Of a stretch of DNA of 31,863 bases, positions 23,172-31,752 are shown piece by piece. Both the position numbers and the translations under genes were made by a program. Source of the stretch: Izemoplasma sp964435595. Its GTDB lineage: Bacteria > Bacillota_I > Bacilli_A > Izemoplasmatales > Izemoplasmataceae. Location: NCBI GenBank assembly GCA_964435595.1, contig CAYSZV010000022.1:1-31863 (forward strand), given 5' to 3'. The stretch's first letter is position 1; each line of letters opens with the position of its first letter. The notes beneath the pieces were generated by a model that did not search any database, was not told the DNA's origin, and saw only the letters and a program-made list of their open reading frames with translations.

Positions 23172-23719
23172 TATTCATCACCTCTTTCGTTATAGGCTTG
23201 TGTTGCTAAGGTAACGATACTTTTTACACTACCATAGGTAAAGGTAGCTCCTGTTTTATCATCAAAGGTAACATCATCAACTGACATCCCTTCAAACGTC
23301 ACTAGATTATTCTTTTCTACTTTTTTAACAAAGTTAGGTGTGTTGGTACTTCCAGATATAGCTACACTCAGTATCGCATCATCTTTTACACCAACCAATA
23401 CTGTAACATCACCATAACTATTTGATGTATCACCTTTATAGACAAGACCAAAAACAGTTTCCCCATCATCGAGGATCGCATTCTCGTTCACATCTTCATA
23501 TACTGTGACTTCCGTTAATACATCTGATAAATCCACATCTACTGTATTTAATACAATACTATCATCTATCGTTAAGATTTCACGATAGAAGTCTAGTTCA
23601 CGATTTCTTTCATTTAATGCAATATTTTCTTCTGTTAATTCATTCGCTGCCCATATACTCAGTCCACTGATTACCCCAATCAGGAATAATACAAATGCTT
23701 TTTTCAAATTATCTCGCAT
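23171..23719 (-). CDS. rnfG: Rnf complex subunit RnfG (covalent FMN)
   Basis: An extracytoplasmic FMN-binding subunit with one N-terminal membrane helix (about 8-27). At 182 residues it is usual length. The FMN attachment motif is D-K-T-G-A-T-F-T near the C-terminus, where the last Thr would carry FMN. A variable acidic middle includes D-V-N-E-N-A-I-L-D-D-G-E. The ATG at 23719 lies inside the end of rnfD (11-base overlap) after a GTAGGTG site; a GTG three codons upstream is less likely. Confidence 0.94.
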   Translation of the reverse strand: MRDNLKKAFVLFLIGVISGLSIWAANELTEENIALNERNRELDFYREILTIDDSIVLNTVDVDLSDVLTEVTVYEDVNENAILDDGETVFGLVYKGDTSNSYGDVTVLVGVKDDAILSVAISGSTNTPNFVKKVEKNNLVTFEGMSVDDVTFDDKTGATFTYGSVKSIVTLATQAYNERGDE

Positions 23720-24776
23720 AATAAACACCTACCAATACAACTGCTATCGTAAGTACAACTACGCCAATAAAATATAATATTCTGCGTTTTGTAAATGAAG
23801 ATTTACTCCATTTAAAGTAATCAAATGTAGGAACAAATAAGTTCATTAGTACAATCGAGAATACAACCCCTTCTGGATAAGCACCAAACAAACGAATCAA
23901 GAAGGTTACCACACCCATCATAAATCCGGCTGCAATTCGTCCCGGCTTTGTGATTGGAGAAGTAATGGGATCGGTTGCCATAAATATTGCACCAAACAAC
24001 AATCCTCCACTCAATACATGGAATAGCATATACTCAAGTGGATTGACATTTACAACCAATCCAACCGCAAGTGCTAGTACCGCTACTGTCCCAACAAATG
24101 TAATTGGGATTCGAACTTCAAAACTACTACGTAGTGCTAAATAAACTCCACCGATAATCAGTGCAATCGCACTCACTTCCCCAATACTTCCAGGGATTCC
24201 GATACCGGTAAAGAGATTGGTAAGTCCGTAAGAGCCCAATGCTTCTAAGCTAAATGGATCGGCATTTTGCACGCCAAGTGCAGTTGCACCTGCTACACCA
24301 TCAACATGTTGAACGGAAGCAATAATCGTTCCATAAGTAACCACTACTAACAATCTTGCTACTGCAGCAGGATTAAAGATGTTTTGACCCATTCCACCCC
24401 AAATCAATTTGGCAAGAAATAGTCCAAGTGCTCCTCCCACAACAATAATCCACCATGCGGTATCATCTGGTAATGTAAGACCATAAATCAGTCCACTTGT
24501 AACAGCACTAAAATTGTATAGTGTAAAACTTGTATTTTTTAAATGGAATCCTTCTCCATTATTTAAATCTTGAATTTGATAATAAACATACTCTGTTACT
24601 ACCATTGTTAGAATACTAAGTAATATTACGAATAATGCACTCAATCCAAATGAATACAGGGCAACCAAAGTAGCTGGGATCAAAGCGATTGTCACATCTC
24701 TCATCATTCTTGTTACATTGGCTTGAGGTCGTCTTAAATAAGGTGCTGTTTTTCTGATTATTTTCACATTTGTCAT
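23709..24776 (-). CDS. rnfD: Rnf complex subunit RnfD (covalent FMN)
   Basis: A 355-residue membrane subunit with about nine helices and a covalent FMN on the outer side. Shown by A-P-Y-L-R-R-P-Q-A-N-V-T-R-M-M near the start, N-P-A-A-V-A-R-L in the middle, the FMN motif D-G-V-A-G-A-T-A-L and M-A-T-D-P-I-T-S-P in the second half. I chose the ATG at 24776 after AGGGTGAT; a GTG three codons upstream overlaps the rnfC stop. Confidence 0.95.
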   Translation of the reverse strand: MTNVKIIRKTAPYLRRPQANVTRMMRDVTIALIPATLVALYSFGLSALFVILLSILTMVVTEYVYYQIQDLNNGEGFHLKNTSFTLYNFSAVTSGLIYGLTLPDDTAWWIIVVGGALGLFLAKLIWGGMGQNIFNPAAVARLLVVVTYGTIIASVQHVDGVAGATALGVQNADPFSLEALGSYGLTNLFTGIGIPGSIGEVSAIALIIGGVYLALRSSFEVRIPITFVGTVAVLALAVGLVVNVNPLEYMLFHVLSGGLLFGAIFMATDPITSPITKPGRIAAGFMMGVVTFLIRLFGAYPEGVVFSIVLMNLFVPTFDYFKWSKSSFTKRRILYFIGVVVLTIAVVLVGVYYAR

Positions 24777-24781
24777 ATCAA

Positions 24782-26083
24782 TCACCCTATTAACCTTTTG
24801 GCTTTTCGAACATAGTCAGTTACATGGATTTTACTTGTACAAACATACGCACAAAGTCCACACTCAATACATTTATAAGCCTCCAGTCCTTTCATTGCTT
24901 CTTTGTCATCTTTCTTCACTGCATTCATAATTTGAACAGGTTCAATATGAACCGGACAACTATACACACAACTACCACATCTAACACAAGGTTCTTCCCT
25001 ATAATCAACATTTTTCAAGACAATTACAGATGTTGTTGTTTTTGATACAATCACATCATCAGATGTCATTGATGTTCCCATCATAGGTCCCCCCATGATA
25101 ACTACAAATTCGTTAACATTATCTGCATATCCATCACTCATTTTGATCAATTCTCTAACACTTGTACCAACTCTAACACGATAGTTTTGAGGAAATTTAA
25201 TAGCATCTCCAGTTAATGTGAAATAGCGTTTAATAACTGGTAAATTATGCTTAATCGCATCAAACATTCCAACACATGTAGAAACATTAAATCCGATTAC
25301 TCCATATTTCATTGGCAATACACCATGAGGTATGTCTAGTCCCAATGCATTCTTAAACACTTCAATTTCCCACCCTTGTGGATAGTAATTTCCGAGACCT
25401 ACCACTTTCACATCAAGTTCAGGATAACGCACATTGATCACTTGTGATAATACTTGTGACAATGCTTTGTTTTTATTCTTAATAGCGATGAGTCCTTTTT
25501 TTGCTCCAAGAGCTTGTAAAATATATTTAAGCCCTTCAATCACACGTCCTGGATGTTCCATGATAAGGCGATAGTCACTACTTAAATATGGTTCACATTC
25601 AACGGCATTGATTACAACTGTATGAATCTTTTCCTTTGTACCCAATTTGATATAAGAAGGGAATCCACTTCCACCAAGTCCAACGAGACCTCGATCTTTA
25701 ATAATTTGAACCATATCCTTTTGTGTTAACTTCTCGATCACACTATCAGGTCGATCAATCACAGAAGGATGATATGTATCTGTAAAATCATTACGGATTT
25801 CAACACAATCTACTTTTCTTCCAGTACGGTGAAACATTTTTGAAACTGGTCCAATCACACCACTAACAGTAGAGTGGATTGGTTGTTCAAAAAAGCCTCC
25901 GTGTCTTATACCAATAATTTCCCCTAGTTTTACTTTGTCTCCTTCTTTAACATTCAAATCATATGTTTTACAACGCCCATTTTGTAAATGAATAAATACT
26001 TTTTCAGGATCAACATAGCGTAAAGTAGGTAAGGCTTTTGTAAGATCTTTATAGTCTCTTACATTCCTTGACTTTTTAATCAT
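24782..26083 (-). CDS. rnfC: Rnf complex subunit RnfC (NADH-binding, two 4Fe-4S)
   Basis: The peripheral cytoplasmic subunit that exchanges electrons with NAD(H) through FMN and two 4Fe-4S clusters. 433 residues: an N-terminal barrel-sandwich part (H-S-T-V-S-G-V-I-G-P), the nucleotide site with G-L-V-G-L-G-G-S-G-F-P-S and N-A-V-E-C-E-P-Y-L-S-S-D, and C-terminal cluster motifs C-V-R-C-G-S-C-V-Y-S-C-P and C-I-E-C-G-L-C-A-Y-V-C. It follows pgcA by 18 bases, with GAGG before the ATG, so pgcA and the rnf genes appear to share a transcript. Confidence 0.97.
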   Translation of the reverse strand: MIKKSRNVRDYKDLTKALPTLRYVDPEKVFIHLQNGRCKTYDLNVKEGDKVKLGEIIGIRHGGFFEQPIHSTVSGVIGPVSKMFHRTGRKVDCVEIRNDFTDTYHPSVIDRPDSVIEKLTQKDMVQIIKDRGLVGLGGSGFPSYIKLGTKEKIHTVVINAVECEPYLSSDYRLIMEHPGRVIEGLKYILQALGAKKGLIAIKNKNKALSQVLSQVINVRYPELDVKVVGLGNYYPQGWEIEVFKNALGLDIPHGVLPMKYGVIGFNVSTCVGMFDAIKHNLPVIKRYFTLTGDAIKFPQNYRVRVGTSVRELIKMSDGYADNVNEFVVIMGGPMMGTSMTSDDVIVSKTTTSVIVLKNVDYREEPCVRCGSCVYSCPVHIEPVQIMNAVKKDDKEAMKGLEAYKCIECGLCAYVCTSKIHVTDYVRKAKRLIG

Positions 26084-26101
26084 GTAATCACGTCCTCTAT
26101 G

Positions 26102-27807
26102 TTATATTTTGTCAACCAGTGCTTTTACTTCCTCTTTGATTGCTTTATTCTTATCAACTGACGCTTCTAGGTTTTCACCTAGTACCCCAATATAAATTTT
26201 CAATTTCGGCTCTGTTCCACTTGGTCTTAATACATACCAACTACCATCAGACAAAGTATACTTTAATACATTCGATTTCGGATAATCAAGAGCTGTAACT
26301 ATTCCAGCTTCTGTTTTTTCACTTAATTGGAAATCTTCCACACTTACCACATCAAGACCGATTACTTTTGAAGGTGCATTGTTTCTAAATTCGCGCATAA
26401 TTTCTTGAATTTTAGATGCCCCACTAGCTCCTTCTAAAACGATATTTACAAGGTCTTCTTTGTAATATCCATATTCACTATATAAGTAATTCAAATAATC
26501 AACTAGCGTTAAGCCAGTTTGTTTTCCAATATTAGCGATTTCACTTGCCAATAACAAGGCTTGAATACTATCTTTGTCTCGAACAAAGTCTTTTACAACA
26601 TAGCCATAACTTTCCTCATATCCAAACATAAATTCATATTCAGTATTCTCTATTAATTTTGCCTGTTCACCAATGAATTTAAATCCTGTTAGTGTACTTT
26701 TCACTTTCATACCAAAGCTTTCAGCAATTTTTGCACCAAATTGTGAAGTAACTACAGTATTATAAACCATTCCTTTTTTAGGCAATGTTCCTTGTTCTTT
26801 ACGAGTTTTTAATATATAGTGCACCATTATTGCTCCTGTTTGATTTCCTGTCAGTAAATGATATTCTCCATCATGTAAGACAGCAATTCCCAAACGATCT
26901 GCATCTGGGTCTGTTGCAATTAATAAGTCGGCATTCACCTTTTTACCAAGTCTAATTGCATACTCAAATGCTTCTTTGTTTTCAGGATTTGGACTGGCCA
27001 AAGTAGAAAAGTCTGGATCTGGTACCATTTGTTCTTCAACAGCGTGTACTTCATATCCATTTCTTTCCAATGCTTTTTTACCGATAACAGCACTCGTACC
27101 ATGTAACGGAGTAAAGACTATTTTTACAGTTTTTTCAACATCTCTTCGGAGTTGAATTGTATCGACTGTATCCAAATAGATATCATCGATTTCTTTTCCA
27201 ATAATCTCAATCAGTCCTTGTGATAATCCATCTTCATAAGCTACCACATCAATTGAAAATATATCATCCACTTTATTCACATAATCAATTACTTGATCAG
27301 CATATTTCGGAACCAATTGACATCCATCTTCATCATAGATTTTATACCCGTTATACTTTGGAGGGTTATGACTCGCCGTAACAACAATTCCACCAATAGC
27401 ATTTAAGTGTCTTACGGCGAAACTCAATTCTGGAGTTGGTCTCAAACTTTCAAACAAATAAGACTTAATTCCAAATTGCGCCATTACCATAGCACTTTCT
27501 CTTGCAAATTCTACACTTTTATGACGATTATCATGAGCAATTACTACACCTCTTGATAAGTCTTTATAGACTNNNNNNNNNNNNNNNNNNNNNNNNNNNN
27601 NNNNNNNNNNNNNNNNNNNNNNNNNNNNNNNNNNNNNNNNNNNNNNNNNNNNNNNNNNNNNNNNNNNNNNNNNNNNNNNNNNNNNNNNNNNNNNNNNNTG
27701 TAAAACGCATTTTCTTTGTCTTCTTCTGTCATTGTTAAGAGTTCTTGTTTTAACTCTTTATCAAGTCCCTTATACTCCATCCACTTTTGAAATTCTTTTT
27801 GATACAT
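26102..27807 (-). CDS. pgcA: Phosphoglucomutase/phosphomannomutase (PgcA type)
   Basis: Interconverts glucose 1- and 6-phosphate (or the mannose forms), linking glucans and cell-surface sugars to glycolysis. About 570 residues when complete. Motifs: the phosphoserine loop T-A-S-H-N-P-P-K-Y-N-G-Y-K, the metal loop A-T-D-P-D-A-D-R-L-G, the sugar loop F-G-Y-E-E-S-Y-G and the phosphate loop R-P-S-G-T-E-P-K. A 126-base N run (27573-27698) hides the expected G-T-x-G-L-R-G region. The two flanks are in different frames, so the true gap length differs by a non-multiple of three. The start at 27807 has GGAG 9 bases before it. It heads the rnf operon. Confidence 0.95.
27573..27698. other. Assembly gap (126 N) inside pgcA
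   Basis: Flanking codons end near N-A-F-Y and resume V-Y-K-D-L-S-R-G-V-V-I-A-H-D-N-R-H-K-S. About 40 residues are expected between them, which agrees with the estimated size within a base or two. Confidence 0.9.
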
Positions 27808-27842
27808 TAAAATCACTCCATTCTGTGAAAAATACCAACAGT

Positions 27843-27871
27843 ATTATAACGCATATGGCTTTTATTTACAA
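27843..27871 (-). promoter_or_regulatory. Promoter of the pgcA-rnf operon
   Basis: -35 TTGTAA (27871-27866), 17-base spacer, -10 TATAAT (27848-27843). No other clear promoter was seen before rnfC. Confidence 0.62.
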
Positions 27872-27947
27872 AGAAAATTGGGTTTATTTTTCAAACTATA
27901 TTATTTTATAATATAATACAACACTTCAAGTCAATTTCAGTAAAAAA

Positions 27948-27975
27948 CAAAAAAAGATGCCGAACAGCATCTTTT
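27948..27975 (-). terminator. Terminator of the peroxiredoxin gene
   Basis: The stem AAAAGATGC/GCATCTTTT with a six-base loop and a T run lies about 40 bases past the stop codon. Confidence 0.8.
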
Positions 27976-28013
27976 CTATATGCTATTCAACATCTTTTGC
28001 TTTTATTTGAAAC

Positions 28014-28589
28014 TTATAAAGTATCGTCACCAGGTTGCCATCCACATGGAACCATTTCTCCGGCTACTTCTTTTTGGAATACTTGTAATGTTCTTAATAC
28101 TTCGTCAACGTTTCTTCCACCTTCACCATGATTCACATGAGCGGCTTTTAACGTTCCATCTGGACTGATAATAAATGTCCCTCTCCAAGCAATTCCTTTT
28201 TCTTCGTCTAATACACCATATGCTTCAGATACAACATGATTGTTATCTGATGCATGAACATGTTTTAATCTTTCTAAATCTTTTCTTTCTTGCCAAGCCA
28301 AATGACTAAACACACTATCAGTTGAACAGGCGATTAATTCAGTGTTTAATTCAGCAAATTTTTCAGTTAATGCGTTGAATCTTTTGATTTCTGTTGGACA
28401 TACAAATGTAAAATCTAATGGATAAAAATATAATACTACCCATTTTCCTTGTTCTAATAATTCGTCTAAGTTAACTTTCCCAAAGCGATCTAAGAAATCA
28501 CCAGTTGGCATTACAGCATCCATTTCAAATTTTGGTGCAGGTTTTCCTACTTTTGCTGCTGTTACATAAAAATCGTTATCATATTTCAT
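28014..28589 (-). CDS. Typical 2-Cys peroxiredoxin (AhpC/Prx family)
   Basis: A thiol peroxidase that reduces hydrogen peroxide and organic peroxides. 191 residues. The peroxidatic cysteine is in D-F-T-F-V-C-P-T-E (about Cys64) and the resolving cysteine in V-P-C-G-W-Q-P-G-D near the C-terminus; Arg in W-R-G-T-F-I-I completes the site. No AhpF or thioredoxin gene is adjacent, so the reductant is unknown. The start is ambiguous: the AGGAGGAGA is very close to an ATG at 28598 and better spaced for the ATG at 28589. A PerR-like box at 28641-28655 overlaps the likely -35. Confidence 0.94.
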   Translation of the reverse strand: MKYDNDFYVTAAKVGKPAPKFEMDAVMPTGDFLDRFGKVNLDELLEQGKWVVLYFYPLDFTFVCPTEIKRFNALTEKFAELNTELIACSTDSVFSHLAWQERKDLERLKHVHASDNNHVVSEAYGVLDEEKGIAWRGTFIISPDGTLKAAHVNHGEGGRNVDEVLRTLQVFQKEVAGEMVPCGWQPGDDTL

Positions 28590-28640
28590 ACTATTCATTC
28601 TCCTCCTATTTTTAACTTACAAGGTAATTTTATAGTAAAT

Positions 28641-28655
28641 TTATAATTAATTCAA
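28641..28655. promoter_or_regulatory. Possible PerR box over the peroxiredoxin -35
   Basis: Read on the minus strand, TTGAATTAATTATAA matches TTATAATNATTATAA at 12 of 15 positions counting the N. It overlaps a -35-like TTGAAT that has a -10-like TAAAAT 17 bases on. The region is very AT-rich, so a chance match is possible. Confidence 0.35.
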
Positions 28656-28683
28656 ATAATATGAATTTAAAATTTAATAAGAA

Positions 28684-28704
28684 AAAAGGAAGAAAAATCT
28701 TCCT
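28684..28704 (-). terminator. Terminator of the antiporter and small unknown gene
   Basis: The stem AGGAAGA/TCTTCCT with a TTTT loop and T run begins right after the stop of the 28705-28983 gene. Confidence 0.8.
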
Positions 28705-28983
28705 CTAACTTTTATATAAATATTCTACCAAAGCTACTTCAAATCCGGTTTGTCTTTTCAAATGTGCAACTTCAATATTGCTAATGGCATCATGTTTAAC
28801 AAATTCAATTGCCTTCTTGTCTTTATTTAATACTAACTCATAATCATACCAGTTTTCAAAACGATCTTTATACTGCATACAAATATGCAAATCACACTTA
28901 CCTTCATATTCCATCACTAATCTGCACAAATCACCATCAAGATAATCCTTTGTAATTTGAGATAATTCCTTATATTTTTCCAT
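28705..28983 (-). CDS. Small soluble protein of unknown function, coupled to the CPA2 antiporter
   Basis: 92 residues with no membrane helix. It is mixed alpha/beta in look, with acidic helices and an aromatic patch F-E-N-W-Y-D-Y-E. I recognise no family. It starts 4 bases after the antiporter stop, with GAGGT in that overlap, and shares its terminator. Co-expression suggests a link to the antiporter or its signal, but this is inference from position only. Confidence 0.65.
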   Translation of the reverse strand: MEKYKELSQITKDYLDGDLCRLVMEYEGKCDLHICMQYKDRFENWYDYELVLNKDKKAIEFVKHDAISNIEVAHLKRQTGFEVALVEYLYKS

Positions 28984-28987
28984 TTTT

Positions 28988-30247
28988 TTATACCTCTACT
29001 GTAATTTCTCCAGCTCTTTTGAAAGCTAGTTTCACTAATAGTGGTCCAAATAGTTCAAAGAATAATACAGCTGCAAGTGTAACGTTTTTAATCACAGATC
29101 CTATTTCACCATCTACAGCATCAAATGCAATATATGCAGCAGTTGCCAATCCAATTGCAACCCCTGATTGTGGTAATAAACTCAATCCTAAATATTTCGA
29201 TACAACAGGACTTGATTTCGTGATTTTACATCCCAACATACTACCAAACACTTTACCAATAAAGCGTCCTGAAATATATCCTAATCCAACTAGTCCAGCT
29301 GCTCCAACAACTTCAAAGTTTAATTCAGCTCCAGCCATTGTAAAGAATAAAATCATTAAAGGTGGAATGAATCGTACAATTGTGTGTTCCTCAGTTTTAT
29401 AACATTCTTTATTAATTAAGTTTGTAACAAATGCTCCTGCAATCATTGGTGTTAAAATCGGAGATGCGTTAAAGTACATTGCAAGTCCTGTTGTTAAAAA
29501 AACTGAGATAATAACAACATTTAAGTTCTTTGATGAACGTTCATGATTATTAGTAATTGTTTTCAATGCGAGACCAGTAGCGATCCCTACAAATGAACCA
29601 ATTAGTATACTATATCCCAATTCAATAATCGGATGTTTTACCATTTCCCAAGCTGTTATAACCTCACCTGAATTTCCTGCAATACTAATACTGATTGACA
29701 GTAATATTCCAAAGATAATAACCCCTACAGCGTCATCTAATCCTACAACTGGTAGAATTGTATCTGTAAGTTCACCTTTTGTACGATATTTTTTCACCAA
29801 TATCATAATTGGTGCTGGTGCAGTTGCAGCTGCAATTGCTCCTAATACAAGAGTAATTGGTAATGCAACACCAAATGCTAATAAAATAGCGATTACTGCT
29901 AATACCGTTGCTACTGCTTGGGTAATTGTGATTATCACAATTTTCATACCTGTTTTTCTCAATTTACCAAGCCACAATTCGTTCCCTACTTGAAACGCTA
30001 TAAATCCCAACGCAATATTCGATATAATGCTGTAAGAATGTAGCGAAACTTCAGAAATTAATCTGTGTCCAAATAAACCTGAAATTGGACCAAGTATAAG
30101 TCCAGCAATCAAATATCCAGTAACATCTGGAATCTTGACTTTTTCTGCAAGTCTACCCATTACAAGACCTACTAGCAAGATAATAGCAATATCCACAAGT
30201 ATATGTGAAAATTCGCTAGTTCCTGCTGATGATAATAATAACATCAT
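28988..30247 (-). CDS. CPA2-family cation/proton antiporter (NapA/KefB-like)
   Basis: A 419-residue transporter with about 13 hydrophobic helices; it is expected to expel Na+ or K+ in exchange for H+. The sequence shows I-P-D-V-T-G-Y-L-I-A-G-L-I-L-G-P near the start, T-A-P-A-P-I-M in helix 4 and the ion-binding acidic pair in L-P-V-V-G-L-D-D-A-V-G-V, as in NapA-type Na+/H+ antiporters. It lacks the C-terminal TrkA-N domain of KefB-type channels. AAAGGAG precedes the ATG. A leader of about 217 bases with an intrinsic terminator and conserved-looking hairpins precedes it, suggesting ligand-controlled transcription. Confidence 0.92.
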   Translation of the reverse strand: MMLLLSSAGTSEFSHILVDIAIILLVGLVMGRLAEKVKIPDVTGYLIAGLILGPISGLFGHRLISEVSLHSYSIISNIALGFIAFQVGNELWLGKLRKTGMKIVIITITQAVATVLAVIAILLAFGVALPITLVLGAIAAATAPAPIMILVKKYRTKGELTDTILPVVGLDDAVGVIIFGILLSISISIAGNSGEVITAWEMVKHPIIELGYSILIGSFVGIATGLALKTITNNHERSSKNLNVVIISVFLTTGLAMYFNASPILTPMIAGAFVTNLINKECYKTEEHTIVRFIPPLMILFFTMAGAELNFEVVGAAGLVGLGYISGRFIGKVFGSMLGCKITKSSPVVSKYLGLSLLPQSGVAIGLATAAYIAFDAVDGEIGSVIKNVTLAAVLFFELFGPLLVKLAFKRAGEITVEV

Positions 30248-30253
30248 TGTGTT

Positions 30254-30293
30254 CTCCTTTTGTTAAAATTTTTAGTAAAAATCTTTTAACAAA
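30254..30293 (-). promoter_or_regulatory. Long hairpin abutting the antiporter ribosome site
   Basis: Ten-base arms TTTGTTAAAA/TTTTAACAAA enclose a second five-base stem (TTTTT/AAAAA). The 3' arm ends on the first A of AAAGGAG, so folding could affect translation. Confidence 0.5.
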
Positions 30294-30354
30294 TTTCCAA
30301 ATTAAAACGAACGATGGGTTCACAACAAACTGGAAATTGGTTAAAAAATGCAAA

Positions 30355-30389
30355 TAAAAAACCGACAAACATTGATAGATGGCCGTCAG
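30355..30389 (-). terminator. Leader terminator upstream of the CPA2 antiporter
   Basis: Arms CTGACGGCCAT and ATGTTTGTCGG pair at 10 of 11 positions (some G-U), with a six-base loop and six T after. Its 5' arm is shared with a competing helix, CCGCTT-TATC-AAG-CTGA-CGG, at 30402-30383. This is the arrangement of a transcription-attenuating riboswitch. Confidence 0.65.
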
Positions 30390-30464
30390 CTTGATAAAGC
30401 GGTTTTAGTACGAATCAATTCATAAAAATATGAATACACCTACTAAGGGAGGTCGTCATTCCCG
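30380..30464 (-). promoter_or_regulatory. Putative riboswitch aptamer upstream of the cation antiporter
   Basis: The region from the predicted transcription start to the terminator folds into two elements. A 5' hairpin can pair GGGA with TCCC around ATGACGACC (30463-30447) or, alternatively, ACCT with AGGT (30453-30438). A second helix, CCG-CTT/AAG-CGG, overlaps the terminator arm. The GACGACC and CTGACGG blocks look conserved rather than random in this AT-rich genome. Ion-sensing classes for such genes are known: Na+ (DUF1646 motif) and Li+ (nhaA-I and nhaA-II). I cannot assign the class from memory. Confidence 0.6.
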
Positions 30465-30470
30465 AAAATA

Positions 30471-30498
30471 ATTATACTCCTCTTAATAAGAAAATCAA
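30471..30498 (-). promoter_or_regulatory. Promoter of the antiporter leader
   Basis: -35 TTGATT (30498-30493), 16-base spacer, -10 TATAAT (30476-30471); the start at about 30464 coincides with the first base of the GGGA hairpin. Confidence 0.65.
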
Positions 30499-30550
30499 TA
30501 CTTTTTTTAAAGATGTAATAAAAGTGTTAAGAATTGTTATTAAATTTCCT

Positions 30551-31366
30551 CTATATATATATTATTATATGTTTGATCCACTCTGCTAATTTCTCACTAG
30601 CTTCATTCGCAATCTTAACAACATGGTCATGTGAATGCTTTTTCTTTTGAATACCTGTCGCCATATTAGTAATCGTTGCAAAAGCCAATACTTTTAATCC
30701 TAAATAATGCCCAACAATTGTTTCAGGAACAGTACTCATCCCTACTGCATCTGCACCCATTTTTCCAATCATTCTAATTTCTGCTTTGGTTTCATAATAT
30801 GGTCCCATAAATCCGGCATAAACACCCTCATTATAACCAATACCAAGTTTCTCAGCTTGCGTCTTTGCAATGGTTCTCAAATTGATATCATATGGTTCAG
30901 TCATATCTGGAAAACGTGGTCCGAATCGCTCATCATTTTCACCAATTAATGGATTGGTAGGCATAAGGTTAATAAAATCGTTAATTATCATTATTTTCCC
31001 AGGTGAAAGTATCTCTGTATTAATCCCTCCACAAGAATTGGTCAATATTAGATTTTCGATTCCTAACAACTTGAATACATAAATTGGAAATGTAATTTCT
31101 TTCATTGTGTATCCTTCATAAAAGTGAAATCTTCCACTCATTAAAAGAACTTCTTTATCTTGCAAGGTTCCATATACTAATTTTGACGTATGTCCTTTTA
31201 CAGTACTTACCTTGAAATGAGGAATATCTTCATATGAAATTTCAATTTTATTTTCTAGTTCGTCCATTATACTAGTGAGTCCACTACCAAGTACAATTGC
31301 AGTCTTAGGATTGCCTTTTAGTAACTTTTTAATATACTCTGCTGCTTCTGTTGCTTTTTTATACAT
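30551..31366 (-). CDS. punA: Purine nucleoside phosphorylase, trimeric (PunA) type
   Basis: Cleaves guanosine or inosine with phosphate for purine salvage. 271 residues. Motifs: I-V-L-G-S-G-L near the N-terminus, the phosphate-site R-F-H-F-Y-E-G-Y, L-I-L-T-N-S-C-G-G-I-N, Y-A-G-F-M-G-P-Y-Y-E-T-K-A-E, G-A-D-A-V-G-M-S-T-V-P-E and T-N-M-A-T-G, where the Asn fixes the purine. GAGGTGAT precedes the ATG. It is a single gene between the RibU-like terminator and the antiporter promoter; no strong terminator of its own was seen. Confidence 0.95.
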   Translation of the reverse strand: MYKKATEAAEYIKKLLKGNPKTAIVLGSGLTSIMDELENKIEISYEDIPHFKVSTVKGHTSKLVYGTLQDKEVLLMSGRFHFYEGYTMKEITFPIYVFKLLGIENLILTNSCGGINTEILSPGKIMIINDFINLMPTNPLIGENDERFGPRFPDMTEPYDINLRTIAKTQAEKLGIGYNEGVYAGFMGPYYETKAEIRMIGKMGADAVGMSTVPETIVGHYLGLKVLAFATITNMATGIQKKKHSHDHVVKIANEASEKLAEWIKHIIIYI

Positions 31367-31392
31367 ACAATCACCTCTATATCATTATAAAA

Positions 31393-31419
31393 GAAAAAAC
31401 ACTTCATTTGAAGTGTTTT
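31393..31419 (-). terminator. Terminator of the RibU-like gene
   Basis: The 10-bp stem AAAACACTTC/GAAGTGTTTT with a four-base loop and T run lies 7 bases past the stop. Confidence 0.87.
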
Positions 31420-31425
31420 ATTTGT

Positions 31426-31752
31426 TTACTCTTTTGTTTTTGTATCTTTTGCAAATCTTTCATTCAATGCTGTAATCAGTCCAGATATTCTTTTGTATAC
31501 AACAAAGGCAAAGCCATATACAATACCTGATAATAGTAAATTGAACGGCAAGATAGCATATAGGATGTATTTACTCATATAATTTGATTCATTCACACCC
31601 GGTATCACTTCTAAGCTACCTAGTAAGATATCCATATCTCCACCAAAGAAAAACTCAAAATAGAAATCTAGTACAAATAACCAATTTGCCAATATGGCTA
31701 TTACTGTCCATGCCACCATTCCAGCTAACATACCAAGTAATGCACCTTTTTT
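31426..31752 (-). CDS. RibU-like ECF riboflavin transporter S component, C-terminal part
   Basis: About 108 residues with three hydrophobic helices matching the second half of RibU-type S components: K-G-A-L-L-G-M-L-A-G-M-V-A-W-T-V-I-A-I-L-A-N, an F-Y-F-E-F-F-F-G loop, then Y-A-I-L-P-F-N-L-L-L-S-G-I-V and V-Y-K-R-I-S near the C-terminus. The usual first half (about 80-90 residues) is missing. Instead the frame runs straight into an SSB sequence at the window edge, so this is probably a broken or misjoined copy. Confidence 0.72.
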   Translation of the reverse strand, partial: KKGALLGMLAGMVAWTVIAILANWLFVLDFYFEFFFGGDMDILLGSLEVIPGVNESNYMSKYILYAILPFNLLLSGIVYGFAFVVYKRISGLITALNERFAKDTKTKE

